From Gari tellinella (Eukaryota > Mollusca > Bivalvia > Cardiida > Psammobiidae), in NCBI GenBank assembly GCA_922989275.2, contig OV277870.1:46434356-46498355 (forward strand): 64,000 bases of DNA, read 5' to 3'. Positions 52,810 to 63,965 of the stretch are shown here, in pieces. Below the pieces are notes generated by a model. It made no database searches and was not told the origin of the DNA. It worked only from the letters and a program-made list of their open reading frames with translations. The translations under genes and the position numbers were made by a program. The stretch's first letter is position 1. The number at the start of each line of letters is the position of its first letter.

Positions 52810-53000
52810 AGACTCTTAATATTTTGCCCGACAACCTGTCTCTAAATTTGAGGATAGATGGCTACTTATGGCAGGTTAAAAGTACAGCAGAATATCCCTT
52901 AAGGGGCATTCTGTTTTACTCTCAGACTGCTTTAAGCTACCGTCTGCTTGGCTATAGAAATTATTGTTTTGGTAGATACTCTTGACTGTACAAATGACAA
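52810..53000 (+). mobile_element. Decayed family B copy
   Basis: ACCTGTCTCTAAATTTGAGG, TATGGCAGGTTAAAAG, AATATCCCTTAAGGGGCATT, AGACTGCTTTAAGC. The CCCTTAAGGGG loop differs from other B copies but is still paired. Ends not seen. Confidence 0.5.
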
Positions 53001-54021
53001 CTAGACTATACATAAATGGAAACTGGACTTCTCCATTAAATGAACACCAGAAACAGCGCAGATGTTATTAGTGCAATATAGGTGATTTGTACTGACAGCC
53101 AATGGGGTACTTTTTGCATCAATACCTATGTAGAGATGAATTAGTTGTTGATCAAAGCGTTTATATGATGTTGAAAACTCAAATAAATAAGCAATATCCA
53201 GAATAACTTCGTCACCACTGTAATATGTCCAAATATAAATATAAGAATATATTTTGCTGAATGTAAACAAAGTGTTAGTTATAAGAATAGTCTAGATCAA
53301 GTGAAATATTTCAAACGATTCATTACCACCCACTATAGTATCATTGACATATTCAAAATAGCACAAGCTCAGGAAACTGATATCATCAACTGTATTGCAA
53401 TTATAAAGGTTATATAACATAAAATAGGCGGTTTTTAATGAGAATGGAGCTATTATGTCTGACTGACAATCACAATCAACTGATTAGAAATGTTATACAG
53501 GCTATTATAGTTTACCGGCGTTATGTTTATAGCCTAAAAACAAAATGACAAAATGAATACGAACCTTACTCGTAAGCGTGAAGTAAAGCTAATAGTTTGG
53601 TCAATGTATCAGTCACAATTTGAGAAGTTGTATTATCTTTTTAGAATAACTTTAATAATTCATCAATTCAAAATGAAACACTTGAAATGATGTTTTCATA
53701 GTATACTATATCACGCTAAGAGCAGGTTTACAAAACATGGCCATACAAGCACATGTAACAAAATGGATTTCGATAATTACTACTAAACTCTACTTAACAC
53801 TCGTATTTCACAATGACACTGGGTTGAATTACTTTTTAACACAACATGTGCTAAATTAAAATTGTAGTATTATATTTACAATTGTTCAAACAGATGACGA
53901 TAGCTGCATTGCAAAAATATCTCAAGATAAGAAACCGCGTTTATCGTCGTTTGATCAAGATTCAATTCATTTTGTGTCATGCTCCCTATAACATTGACAA
54001 AAGGTTCTGAAGACTGTCGAT
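53001..54021. other. No gene seen
   Basis: Unrecognised AT-rich sequence with short frames only. Confidence 0.35.
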
Positions 54022-54134
54022 ATTGAGACGGTCGGTGAAAATGATTAATACGTTCTAAGGATGTGTGCATAACCATTGAAACGGTCGGTAAAAATGATTA
54101 ATACTTTGTAAATTCTAAGGATTTGTGCATAACC
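54022..54134. repeat. Two-copy tandem repeat (~55 bp)
   Basis: ATTGAGACGGTCGGTGAAAA...TTCTAAGGATGTGTGCATAACC (54022-54074, ends only shown) is followed at once by a second copy (54075-54134) with seven extra bases (TTGTAAA). Confidence 0.75.
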
Positions 54135-54748
54135 AGATGCAGTAGATAACTTAATGCAAGCGATTAAGGAAACGTAATGTAGTGAAATGGAGAACATAAA
54201 CGATACTGTTTGTAACATCCATCAATATTTAAATATAATACCCAGTCCATTCAATGAAGCCCCAATTATTCTAAATAGGCGCGAAAGTTACTGTTAAACA
54301 TGAGAAATGTGTGCGAAATATGGTACAGGTATCTTCAGTTGTCTAGAGAGGCCATGACATACTCAAATTCAAGGTTTTTTCCAACCAAACTACTAGTTTG
54401 AAAAAAATAAGGGACAGACCTCACATGAGACTCTTCACTCATGATTTGCCTACTTGCTTTAATTTAAACTTTGTAACGGACAAGGTGTAACCATCAAGCT
54501 AGGTAAAGTAATGTCTTTAAGCAATATGTTTTTTTTTTCAACTTAAAGTTAAATATTTCAGCCAAAGATTATGTAATGTAAAATATATGCATTCATGTGT
54601 CAATATGATCTGCGCTTTTTCGTCAGCATGGCACCGTTTATATACCAAGAGCACCACAAGCAGGTGCCAAGGTTGTTCTGCTTTTGAAGATCAGTGAAAA
54701 GTACAGTAAAATTAGGTCAAATGTTAATGTCACTGTCAATTGGTAGAA
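54135..54748. other. No gene seen
   Basis: Unrecognised. Confidence 0.3.
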
Positions 54749-54750
54749 TA

Positions 54751-54955
54751 TAGTAAAACCTTTCTATTACGACTACAGAATTGTGAAAGTTATCATGTGT
54801 TTAAGGCAGATGGCTGCTTAAATAAAGGTGGCAGTAAAACAGAAAGCTCCTATAGGAGCTTTCTGTTTTACTGTCACCTTGCTTTGAGCTGTTACCTGTC
54901 TTTTAAACAGTCAATTAGCTTTCCTTATAGTGGTCGTAATAGAGAGGTTTTACTG
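54751..54955. mobile_element. MITE C11 (best family C copy)
   Basis: TA both sides; TAGTAAAACCTTTCTATTAC / AGAGAGGTTTTACTG. Type-2 hairpin nearly perfect over about 70 bp (TAAAGGTGGCAGTAAAAC, AGAAAGCTCCTATAGGAG, mirror arm to TCACCTTGCTTTGAGC). Confidence 0.88.
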
Positions 54956-54957
54956 TA

Positions 54958-55225
54958 TGTTGATACTGCTAGGTATACGTGTTTATAATGTATATTTAAT
55001 GTAGGGAACTGCTTCATTCAAGACAATAATAAAGCTAAAATCTAGTATAACAGCATGTGTGCATAATGTGTCTGTTGCATTAAGCATTTTCCTGACAGTG
55101 TTTAGAAGACATATGTATTGCTCCAAATGATGCTAGCATAACAGAAGTGGAACCGATTACAATAATACCGCAATATACGATAACATTCCGAATATTCAGT
55201 TGTACTATGTATTCAACTATTCAAC
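54958..55225. other. No feature seen
   Basis: Spacer between C11 and the SINE. Confidence 0.3.
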
Positions 55226-55555
55226 TGGTAGTAGTCCAGTGGTAACACTGTTGGACTATAATACAAGGGGTCGTGAGTTCGATCCCCCGCCGGACCAGCT
55301 GTCTGACTGGTGGATTTTTTTCCGAATCCCCGATGATGTACAGGAATGTTCTTGAGCAAGACATGTACCGCAAATTGCTCCTCTCCACCCAGGGGTTAAA
55401 AAGGGTCTGAGCCGGTACTGCGGCTGCTTTAGCGCCATATGTTAGCAGTGCTCAACATTGTAGGCAAGATGGCTCAATGATCAGGGGTTAAATGTACAGT
55501 CGGCTGAGCGGTCATTCGGACTGAAAGTGGACTTTAACTGGTACTTTACTTTTTA
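55226..55555 (+). repeat. tRNA-derived SINE
   Basis: tRNA-like head with perfect A box TAGTCCAGTGG (55232-55242) and a B-box-like GAGTTCGATCC, then a body with TTGAGCAAGACATGTACCGC, AAATTGCTCCTCTCCACCC and GGGTCTGAGCCGGTACTGCG. A body with GAGCAAGACA...TTGCTCC...CACCCAG is a recurring central domain of metazoan tRNA SINEs. The 3' tail is unclear; the end is approximate. Confidence 0.75.
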
Positions 55556-56724
55556 TATCTGTATTTATCAAAAACATATATGAACCATGTTTAGATTATA
55601 AATTAAATACTCTGCATGGTAACCCTTCGTCTGGTCTTCAGTGTATACTAATAAATAGAAATATTGATACAAATGTCAAACAGTCTGATCTGGAGCCGAA
55701 AGTTTAGCGAAGTTAATTCTTGTCGCTTATGGTTGTGAAAGGCGAAATGTTCTTAAAAATAATGCAATAACCATTCCGTCTGCTTCATGTATATCGTTTG
55801 CGAAAATAAACCAAAATTAGTTTGTAAAGTCGCCCTTTGACCCCATTTGCAGTGAAGAGTTAGCGTTCACTTACTTGCGACAAAGAGCTTACAATAGTTG
55901 TTGCTACAGCAGTATCACTAGTACACCAGTTATTATTCTTAATATTCTGGTCAGGTGCCATGAAACTCAGAATTGGTCCAGCTTAGTTGCAGATGTTCGC
56001 TTAAGGTTTATCCAATAACGTATGTTCAGTCACGTGGACATTCATTATGTTTACTACTCTGTTTAACACATTGAACTCTAGCAAGTATACTCGTCAATTA
56101 CAAGCAGAGTATCTCTAAGCAAACATTATAAAATTAGATCAGAAGGTTAAAGGCACAATCCCGCTCAAATTGGTGTTTAAAACGCGCAATTTCTTATATG
56201 TGTGCATTTTCTATGTATTAAAACTAAGTGAAATCGAGTGTAAGAAGCCTGACATATGCACCCACTTCGTAAAGAATCCTACCTAAATGTGTCGAATTCT
56301 TATCGTGGTGGTTTACATTTTAAGCGGGTTTGTTTACAAATAAGATTACGGGCTAGTTCCGAGAACTTTCGATCGATCGCATAAAGGTCACGTGATTGAT
56401 TCGGCCGCGACAATGTGTATACATTACATCAGTTTAACGGCCAAACTTAAAGGAGTTGTCTCTCTTTGGTTGTAAAGCACTCGAATTATTGTATAGAATT
56501 ATGCAAATGAGCTTTACCGAGTATGTCCGTAAATTTTCATCGCTATTCAAAAATAAACAAACTTGATTACTTGTTTCCACAAAGTTCACTGTTCGTTAGC
56601 AATATTGCTTCAAATATCACCACGTATTACTTCTTTTTATATGGAACGCTTACGATAGTGACATAAATTTCATGTAAGAAAAATGTTTGATTCTGATTAT
56701 GTGGGAGTAATATAGTGGCTTTAA
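55556..56724. other. No gene seen
   Basis: 55677-55710 has a type-1 scrap (GTCAAACAGTCTGATCTGG). 56340-56420 is somewhat GC-richer without a frame. Confidence 0.3.
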
Positions 56725-56847
56725 CCCTCGGTCGGGATGCACACTGTTTGCCTTCTTGCAACTTATTGTAGAAAAAAACGCTAAATAGATATAAAATGGA
56801 CTCAACTTAATTGGAAACTGGATTTGTCCATTTCATTTATGAAAGGG
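56725..56847 (+). mobile_element. MITE G7, internal deletion
   Basis: TTAA (56721-56724), CCCTCGGTCGGGATGCACAC TGTTTG, then the family G right half (AATTGGAAACTGGATTTGTC) to AAAGGG and TTAA (56848-56851). That TTAA is shared with H3. Confidence 0.65.
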
Positions 56848-56851
56848 TTAA

Positions 56852-57806
56852 CCCTTATCATGCTAAGCGAGACTTGGCTAATACTTGCAAACAGCTTGGA
56901 TCCAGATCAGAAGCCGCGTAATTGTCTGTCACTCGTTATCACTTTTTTTTCGATTTCAAAAGCATGAACACTAATATTGCATTTCTTAATGGGCCCGTCA
57001 CACCATAACGTTCCGGCCAACGTTCTCTGACGATTGAGGAAACGTTGATAGTCGCCCATGGTCGTTGGGATAGCAATGGGATAGCGCCAGAAGAGCGTTG
57101 TGTGAACGCTAATAAACGCTAGTAAACGTCGGTGATCGTCGGTAATCGTCGGAGAACGCTGGTCCGAAAACAAAGTTTTGAACATGCACAAAAGTTTTCT
57201 CTGAGACCAGCGTTCTTCTAACGTTTATTTTAACCGCTGGAGATCGTTTAAGAACGTTCGTGGAACGTTTTACTAACGCTCATCGAGCGTTGCACGCGCT
57301 CGTCTATCGTTAGTCAGTCGTTACTCTATCGTTACTTGGTTGTTACTAATCGTTTGCTTTGCAGTGAACGACTCACTGGCAACCTCTCAACGATCGCTTA
57401 ACGGTCCCCTAGCGCACGCAGCGAGTGACTAACGTCAAACGAACGTCCATACGCCAGCAAAACGCTGTTCTGTCGATAGTCACACGTTAGTCACACGCTC
57501 AACACGCTCGTCTAACGTTGACTAATCGTTTGTCGCGCGCCAGTTGCACGTGAGCATACGCTAATGATTTTCAGGGGTATCTTACTTGGTCGCTGTTACA
57601 CGCTTCTCGTGCGTTAGACAACCGCTAATTATGCGTTAGGCACACGTTAATCACACGCCAGATGTGTCATCTTCATTCTAGAACGCTAAAAAATTAAACG
57701 ATTGAAACGTTAAGAGAACGTTGGCCAGAACGTTATGGTGTGACGGGCCCATAAGGCAGACGGTACATTCTAATTCTAAACAGAAGCAAAATCAGCATGA
57801 TAAGAT
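56852..57806 (+). mobile_element. MITE H3, interrupted by element I
   Basis: CCCTTATCATGCTAAGCGAG, CAAACAG, CTTGGATC, CAGATCAGA, then a collapsed hairpin (AGCCGCGTAATTGTCTG), ... [I] ... AAAATCAGCATGATAAGA, TTTAA. Confidence 0.7.
56990..57751. mobile_element. MITE I nested in H3 (TAA target)
   Basis: 762 bp; TGGGCCCGTCACACCATAAC and its complement at the other end, TAA on both sides (56987-56989, 57752-57754): PIF/Harbinger-like. The inside is built of many AACGTT, AACGCT, CGTCGG and GTCGTTA words, mostly as short direct and inverted repeats, with higher GC than around. No frame of note. Confidence 0.78.
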
Positions 57807-57810
57807 TTAA

Positions 57811-58700
57811 AGGTGAACATAAATGTCGCTAGTCGTTCAATTCTGATGGTACTTGTTATAGTTGCAAAGCCAATATTTACTTAAAGGATCATAAACATGC
57901 CACACAGAAGCCACTCTGTCCTCACTTTAGATGGTATAAATGACTCTTTCAATCTTATTTATATGTATGTTGTCATTTATTTGAATTGCTTGGTAATAAA
58001 ACAGTATGAGATATTGCTATTTGTATGATATGTTGACATTGCAGACTTTAATTCGGAACCACAAAACTATATCTACAATACATTGGAAAGTATGTTGTTG
58101 ATTATATTTTAACCCGTTCACCATTTTACGTGCAATCTGTGAAGTTCTGACCGACTATACAGTGATGTCTAACAAACAGTTAGGACCCTGATTAGACGGC
58201 ACGCTGTCGCGTTACAGAACATCGTATTTAGGTGTAATTTGTTTAAAAGTCGACCCAAGTCGCCTCAAGTCACCTATGGCATTGGCATGATTAAATCTAA
58301 AAGCAAAGGCTGTGCAGTAAAGTGTAGACAAAATCAGATTCTTCAAACCACTGTCTGTTTACTCTAAGTTGAATACATGGGGGATCCCAATCAGAAGACG
58401 TATTGACCAGCTTCAACCTGTTTCAACTGAAATTATTGAATTTACTTGGCTGAAAGGCTGTATATAAAAAAGGTAGCGTCTTCTCTACAGTTATTGATCA
58501 GTTGCCGAAATCATTCAAATTCAACTTTGCATCCTAGACTTTAGTATAAACAATCTTAATCATCAACAAATGTTATATATTCAATTCACCACACAAATAT
58601 TTAAAACATATGCCCTAAAGGAAATTCGGGAGGATATAATATACCCACCGCCCGATCTGGCAGACTGGCAAGACTCAACCAAAATGTGACATCACCACAT
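57811..58700. other. No gene; E-like scrap
   Basis: 58112-58260 has TTTAACCCGTTCACCATTTT, AAACAGTTAGGACCCTGATTAGACGG and GTCGACCCAAGTCGCC, an old TTAA-element. The rest is unrecognised. Confidence 0.35.
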
Positions 58701-58705
58701 TTACA

Positions 58706-59193
58706 TATACCAAACTTCCAACGCAACACCCCGGATATTCCCATTACTTCCAATGTTAAACATGTCCTACATTAGTCTGGTCAATTCTGTAATGTGTACA
58801 TATCCTGAATAGATTTCTTCTGCAATTCATAGAGTGATAAATGGACAATACTCTTGATAAACAAAAACAAATTAATTGGCATTTGGTCCCAAAAACATGG
58901 ATTTTATGTGAAATCAAGTTTTCAGAAATCTCATTACAATGCATTTTCAATGGGGAATGTTAACCAGAAATTAGCGGTACGTTTGGATAGATGGTTATTA
59001 TTCGTCAGAAGTGTCAATGAAAATGTGTTGCCAATATTAACAACTTTGAGGACAGTACATCAATTTTAAAACACAAATAAAAACATTTAAATAATTTGTG
59101 TCAACTTCTCCATCGATTTAAAACACCAGCTCTGACATAAAAATAGAAGGGAACTCGGAGGTGTTGCGTTGGCAGTTTGGCCTAGTATATATG
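58706..59193. repeat. Possible inverted-repeat element
   Basis: ATACCAAACTTCCAACGCAA CACC at 58709 pairs with GGTGTTGCGTTGGCAGTTTG at 59161, with the GGATATTCCC / GGGAACTCGG pieces next to them. About 490 bp apart; no target duplication found. Confidence 0.4.
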
Positions 59194-59423
59194 CATGCAC
59201 TCTGGAAGAAATTGCATTAATACCCTTTACTATAATGTTTTACTCCAACTACAGCCTTCATTTTCAATTAGTTTGTCGCGTAACGCGGCGTCTGATCATG
59301 ACCCGAAGTGTTTTATACTCAATTTTACAATACCTAAACTTTGAATTTGAGGCATAAAAGCAGATACTGGTGATGTCATAACAGTGAATGGGTCAACCAA
59401 ATTTAACAAAAGTATATTTACAA
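59194..59423. other. No gene; hairpin arm
   Basis: GTAACGCGGCGTCTGATCATG at 59280 (landmark) and CCCGAAGTGTTTT are one type-1 arm without its partner. Confidence 0.35.
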
Positions 59424-59997
59424 CGGTGCTCCCTCCCGACCACAGCCCTCCCAATAACAATCCCCCCTCCTTCTTTAACCCTTTTAACCCTAGTCCCGCA
59501 TATTGGCGTACTTTGCAAACAGTGTACATATGAATAGTACACTTGTCCTATGCAAACAGTGAAGACCCAGATCAGAGGGCTCCTAGGAGCCCTCTGATCA
59601 GGGTCTTCACTGTTTGTCACAATGGCAAATATTGAAAAAATAACCCTCAAAAGTCAGAAATAGACTAGACTTAAATTGAAACAGGAATTGTCCATTTAAA
59701 GTTTCAGGGAGGAAAGAGTTAAATCAACGCTTGCCGCTGGTCCCCAAACAAGACAGTATGTTCAACTCTTTTACTGCTGCAATATTGTCGTCTGCTCTTT
59801 TTGCTCAAAGTTACATATTTGTGGACATTTTGACAGAAGAAATATAATGACGAGTAACGTTAGCCTCGTCTGATCTGGATTGAAGCTGGTTGCACATGTA
59901 AGCCAAGTCTTAATTTTCGCTCCCTATAACAACACCCTCCGAACAACACACACAATATTTGCCTCCCATTGAGTGTTGTTGTAGAGACTGAGCACTG
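59424..59997 (+). mobile_element. MITE D8, interrupted by G2
   Basis: GGTGCTCCCTCCCGACCACA, cut at TTAA after CCCTCCTTCT, resuming ATCAACGCTTGCCGCTG. The hairpin is reduced to GCCTCGTCTGATCTGG, ATTGAAGCTGG. Right end GACTGAGCACTG then TA. Confidence 0.75.
59479..59718 (+). mobile_element. MITE G2 nested in D8
   Basis: TTAA duplicated (59475-59478, 59719-59722). Perfect type-1 hairpin: CAAACAG, TGAAGACC, CAGATCAGA, GGGCTCCTAGGAGCCC, TCTGATCAGG, GTCTTCACTGTTTG, with only the two palindromic loop bases of CTAG. Confidence 0.9.
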
Positions 59998-59999
59998 TA

Positions 60000-60252
60000 C
60001 AGCTAACCGCAGTCCAGACGGGCCAAAACATTGCTGTTTACAACGTATTTGGCGTAAAAACGTAAAAAAAACACAACAACTTGACTTTAATTCAAATTGA
60101 CACCTGACATATATTTGCAAAAGTTTTTTTTTTATCAAGATATAACGCTGAACCATAATATTATATTCGTTTTGATCTTTGTCTTGTCCCAGTCGTTTGG
60201 CATTCACATCATTTTGTACCAATTTAAACATTACAACAAACTTAAATGGAAA
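60000..60252. other. No feature seen
   Basis: 60005-60060 has CGTATTTGGCGTAAAAACG, perhaps a family A scrap. Confidence 0.3.
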
Positions 60253-60254
60253 TA

Positions 60255-60552
60255 CAGCGTTTCCTCCCTACAACGGCCCTTCCAACAACGACTCCCTCCT
60301 TACAACGACCATTGTCGCAGTTCCCTAAACAGAACAATTATGTCCAACCAATTCACGGCTCAATGTCGTCTGCTTAAAATTGTCAGCTGATGTTCTCAAT
60401 GCAATTCATAATGGGCATTTTGACGTCGCGTCTGATTTGGATTCAAACTGTTTTTGAAAATGTCAGCAAATGTCCCTCCCTATAACCACTCCCTCCGAAC
60501 AACGTACGCGATTGTTGTCTCCCATATGTGTTGTTATAGAGAGGGAGCGCTG
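60255..60552 (+). mobile_element. MITE D9
   Basis: TA both sides; CAGCGTTTCCTCCCTACAAC / AGAGAGGGAGCGCTG. The hairpin left arm is deleted; CGTCGCGTCTGATTTGG, ATTCAAACTG remains. Confidence 0.75.
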
Positions 60553-60554
60553 TA

Positions 60555-61008
60555 TTATCATATTACTGTCTTCCTTTTTTACACTGAAGCTGTCATGTAA
60601 TTTTCTGATAGAAACATCTCAACATCAGTCGTCAAACAATGTTACTCTTTAACATAATTATGTTTAGTTTAAAGCTCAATGATTGTTTCCATAACAGTGT
60701 TATTGTGTATGCTTTTCCATGATAAGTATTTATGGCTAAGCAATAAATATTGCATGCACACATGCTACGTAAAATTCGTGTCTATATAATAATAATAGCT
60801 TTCATAATGACCAATATTGCTGAAAGCTATAAACCAAATGATTTTCTAACATCAATCGTCTGGCTTTGTTTTATGCAAAACAAGTATGTCTAGTCAAACA
60901 AAGGTACCTTAGATAGAACACTACTGTTCCATTTGAAAAACTAATCTCATTTATAGTTCAATAAATATTTTAGTGAACAAAGTAAGTACAGTTATTTCGT
61001 AAAGCCAC
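60555..61008. other. No gene seen
   Basis: 60690-60930 resembles 48060-48290 in parts (TTTATGGCTTAGCAATAAA, CAATATTGCTGTAAGCTATA, CAATCGTCTGGCTTTAATAT), a diverged direct repeat of about 240 bp that precedes a MITE at both places. Confidence 0.45.
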
Positions 61009-61386
61009 GACAAAACCTCTTTACTACGACCATTAACATGAAGACTAATTGATTGTGAAAAACAAATTTAACCCTTTGAACCCTAGTCTCGCATATAGGC
61101 GTCCTTTTCAAACAGTGTACATGTCAATAGTACACTTGTCCTATGCAAACAGTGAATACCCAGATCAGAGGGCTCCGAAAGGAGCCCTCTGATCAGGGTC
61201 TTCACTGTTTGTCATAATGCCAAACATTGACAAAAACAACCCTTAAAGGTCAGAAATGGACTAGACTTAAATGGAAACTGGATTGTCCATTTAAATGTTT
61301 AGGGAGGAAAGAGTTAACCTAAGCAATTATCCTTCGTAAAGACATTTTAATTAACACAAGTTAGTGGTCGTAATAGAGAGGTTGTA
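61009..61386. mobile_element. MITE C12, interrupted by G3
   Basis: GACAAAACCTCTTTACTACG / GGTCGTAATAGAGAGGTTGT. The hairpin is absent; G3 sits at a TTAA where it would be. Confidence 0.7.
61072..61313 (+). mobile_element. MITE G3 nested in C12
   Basis: TTAA duplicated (61068-61071, 61314-61317). Hairpin with one AT/AG difference between arms (CAGTGAATACC / GGTCTTCACTG). Very close to G1 throughout. Confidence 0.88.
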
Positions 61387-61675
61387 CATATACAAAATTG
61401 CAAACTCTTAATAGATTGTTTCTTGTATTAGCCATTATATCTAACACTGAAATACTGTCTGCTGTTGCATTCAGAGTTTTGATAGATATATGTATTCTGA
61501 ATATACTATCAACAAAACGTGTGACAAAAAATAGAATCCTATTCAAACATAGTGTCATTCTGTTGAAAATAAGGTTTAAACACTTATAGACACATATAGA
61601 CGGCTTATCAGCTTTGTAATTCATAAAATTGTTATTTCTAAGTTCCATAATCAACCTTAATCTGATGTTTAGCTA
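61387..61675. other. No feature seen
   Basis: Overlapping frames of 63 and 97 codons on opposite strands; no domain known. Confidence 0.3.
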
Positions 61676-62402
61676 AAAATGGCACGTAGTGCCAATGTGA
61701 GCTTTTTATATCGTCTTGTGTCCGTCGTCGTCCGTCCGCCGTCAACAAATTCTTTAAACGACATCTCCTCCGAAACTTCTGGATGAATTGCACTAAACTT
61801 GGCAGGAATGATACTAATATAGTCCTCTTTCAAAGTTGTTTAAACAGTTCCGGTCCGTTGCATATCTAGATCACAGGAATATAATAGATTGTTTAAATGA
61901 AAACCTACACAAATCTTCTTGTCAAAAAACCACAAGGGTTTTGGTACATGGCATCATCTAAAGGTACTTTATCAAGATTGTTTAAATGTATCACTGGGGT
62001 CGATTTTGGCCCCGCCCCGTGAGTCACATTTATACATAGATTTATATAATGACATCTTCAAACATCTTCTTCCCTGAATCTAATATGCCCAGAGTCTTGA
62101 TATTTGGCATTGTGATGCTCCTAGTAGTTCTTTACCAATATTGTTTAAATTACTCTAGTATTATGCATATCTGGGTTATAAAAGCTAAACAAGTTTGTTT
62201 CAATGAAAAGTATTACCTTCTGGGACCATGTACAAGGGTCATGAGCTTAGATATTTGACAGAAAACTTCATTTTCAGTTTCATCAGTAAAAAGTTTGAAA
62301 TTATGTTATTGAGATGAAAAATGATCCTATCCCAGGGGTCATGTGAACTTTGTCTCGGTTGTCCCAAGTGAGCGACACTTTGGCCCGTATGTGCCTCTTG
62401 TT
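61676..62402. repeat. Mollusc-type interspersed repeat
   Basis: Starts AATGGCACGTAGTGCCAATG, GTGTCCGTCGTCGTCCGTCC and ends CAAGTGAGCGACACTTTGGC CCGTATGTGCCTCTTGTTTTA. Inside, TTTAAACGACATCTCCTCCG, GCACTAAACTTGGCAGGAAT and two TTGTTTAAATxxxxCCT pieces. The GTGAGCGA...GGCC...CCTCTTGTTTT end is familiar from many bivalve sequences. Non-autonomous; class unknown to me. Confidence 0.55.
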
Positions 62403-63184
62403 TTATACATGAACTTGTTATGACCAAACCGGCGAATATATGCATACAGGGCAAATACTTACCGGGCATATTTTACACAATTTTAATAGCAAGTCCGTAA
62501 TCATTTGGCTAACGATTTAGTCTAAATCAGTATAAAACTAATAATAAACGGTTTATCAGCTTGGTAATTCAATTCAATTCAATTTTTCTCGGAATATTCT
62601 ATAAACATTAAAAATACTTATGCTTCTACATTTAGTATAAATATTAGAAAACACTGTATTGCAAGATACTAGAAAACATAACATTAGCAAATGATGACGC
62701 ATTGCCTTTAAAAAAAAACAACGAAACAATACCATCATCATGATTGCTAGTTGTTTACGCAACAAATGAACTTTGTTTTCTCTGAAATGGCATTTCAAAA
62801 TCAGTTAATGTCTTGACGTCAGTAAAAAAGCATCATTGTGATAGTATGTGACACTGCGAAAAAATAGTTGAATACCGTCGCTAGTTAATTAGCCTGATAA
62901 AAGTCGTATATGATTTCAAATTCGTATTTTAAATTAGGAATCATGAATGCTATGAACATTGTTGTTTGAGTTATATATTCCCATGTGTCTGGTAATATTG
63001 TATAAACACTTTCCAAATATGAACATTATATTACTAGGGATGGGTTGTTTTGTACTTAATATGTTTTCGCTCAAGGATTTAAGAACTGATAGATCAAGAG
63101 ATATTGCAAATGTCAATATTTGTGTCCATATTGTATTGTTACAATGGGGAGAACGTCAAAGGTTTCCTATAAAGGCATCAGTGC
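62403..63184. other. No gene seen
   Basis: AATTCAATTCAATTCAA run near 62570. Nothing else recognised. Confidence 0.3.
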
Positions 63185-63188
63185 TTAA

Positions 63189-63432
63189 CCCTTTCCCTTA
63201 TAGAAGCGCCTTTTAGCGCATTCAGTTTATTCCTAAGCTGAAGAAAATAGTTCGAATTGAAACAGTCATGAATATGTATCATAAGGAATATTTTCTTTAT
63301 TCTAGGAGATGGAAGCTTAAAGCAGGCTGAAAGTAAAGCAAAATGCGCCGTAAGGCGCATTCTGCTTTACTTTCAACCTGCTTTAAGTAGTCATCTATTT
63401 TCAAAACTAGAAACATACCATGGGGTAATGGG
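63189..63432 (-). mobile_element. MITE B6
   Basis: TTAA both sides, inverted; CCCTTTCCCTTATAGAAGCG / CATGGGGTAATGGG. Type-2 hairpin (about 63315-63385) paired but for one AAAATGC change. Confidence 0.85.
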
Positions 63433-63754
63433 TTAAACTTCATTATTCCTGTAACCAGTATACGTATGTTTATTTTAAAAACAGTTTTTACTCTGTTCAG
63501 AAGTTATGAAGTTTCCTAATCAGGATCTGTACTTTTTAATTACACATCTATTTTTTCTAAATTAAATTGTGAAACAAGCTCTTCTTTCACATAAACTGGC
63601 CATTTATTTTAAACATTCAGCATTAACAATGTTAAACAACTGCAAATGATTTCGAATCAGACGAGACACCGAATATACCATTTTGACATTGACATATAGC
63701 ATTAAGCATCGCTCTTATAACTCATTACTCAAGATATAAGCCGTTTTGTGTCGT

Positions 63755-63965
63755 TGATGTTTTTCTTCACTGTAGACAATGAATACTGCCAATTTATACA
63801 GTCATGAATATGTACCATTAGAAATATCTTCTTTAACCTATTAGATGGTTACTAAGAGATGAATGTAAAGGAGCATGTGTCTGAAAGCTCATTCTGTATT
63901 ATATTTTTAACCTGGTTCAAGTGATCGCCTGCCTTTAAAACTGGAAACAGCCTATGGAACAATTA
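63755..63965 (-). mobile_element. Decayed family B copy
   Basis: TACAGTCATGAATATGTACC, TATTAGATGGTTACTAAGAG, GAAAGCTCATTCTGTATTAT, ACCTGGTTCAAGTGATCGCC follow the order of B6, much mutated. Confidence 0.45.

Noticed and set aside
9940..63432. CRISPR-like array suggested by repeated palindromes
   Set aside because: The palindromes are inside transposons with their own ends and are kilobases apart; this is a eukaryotic genome.
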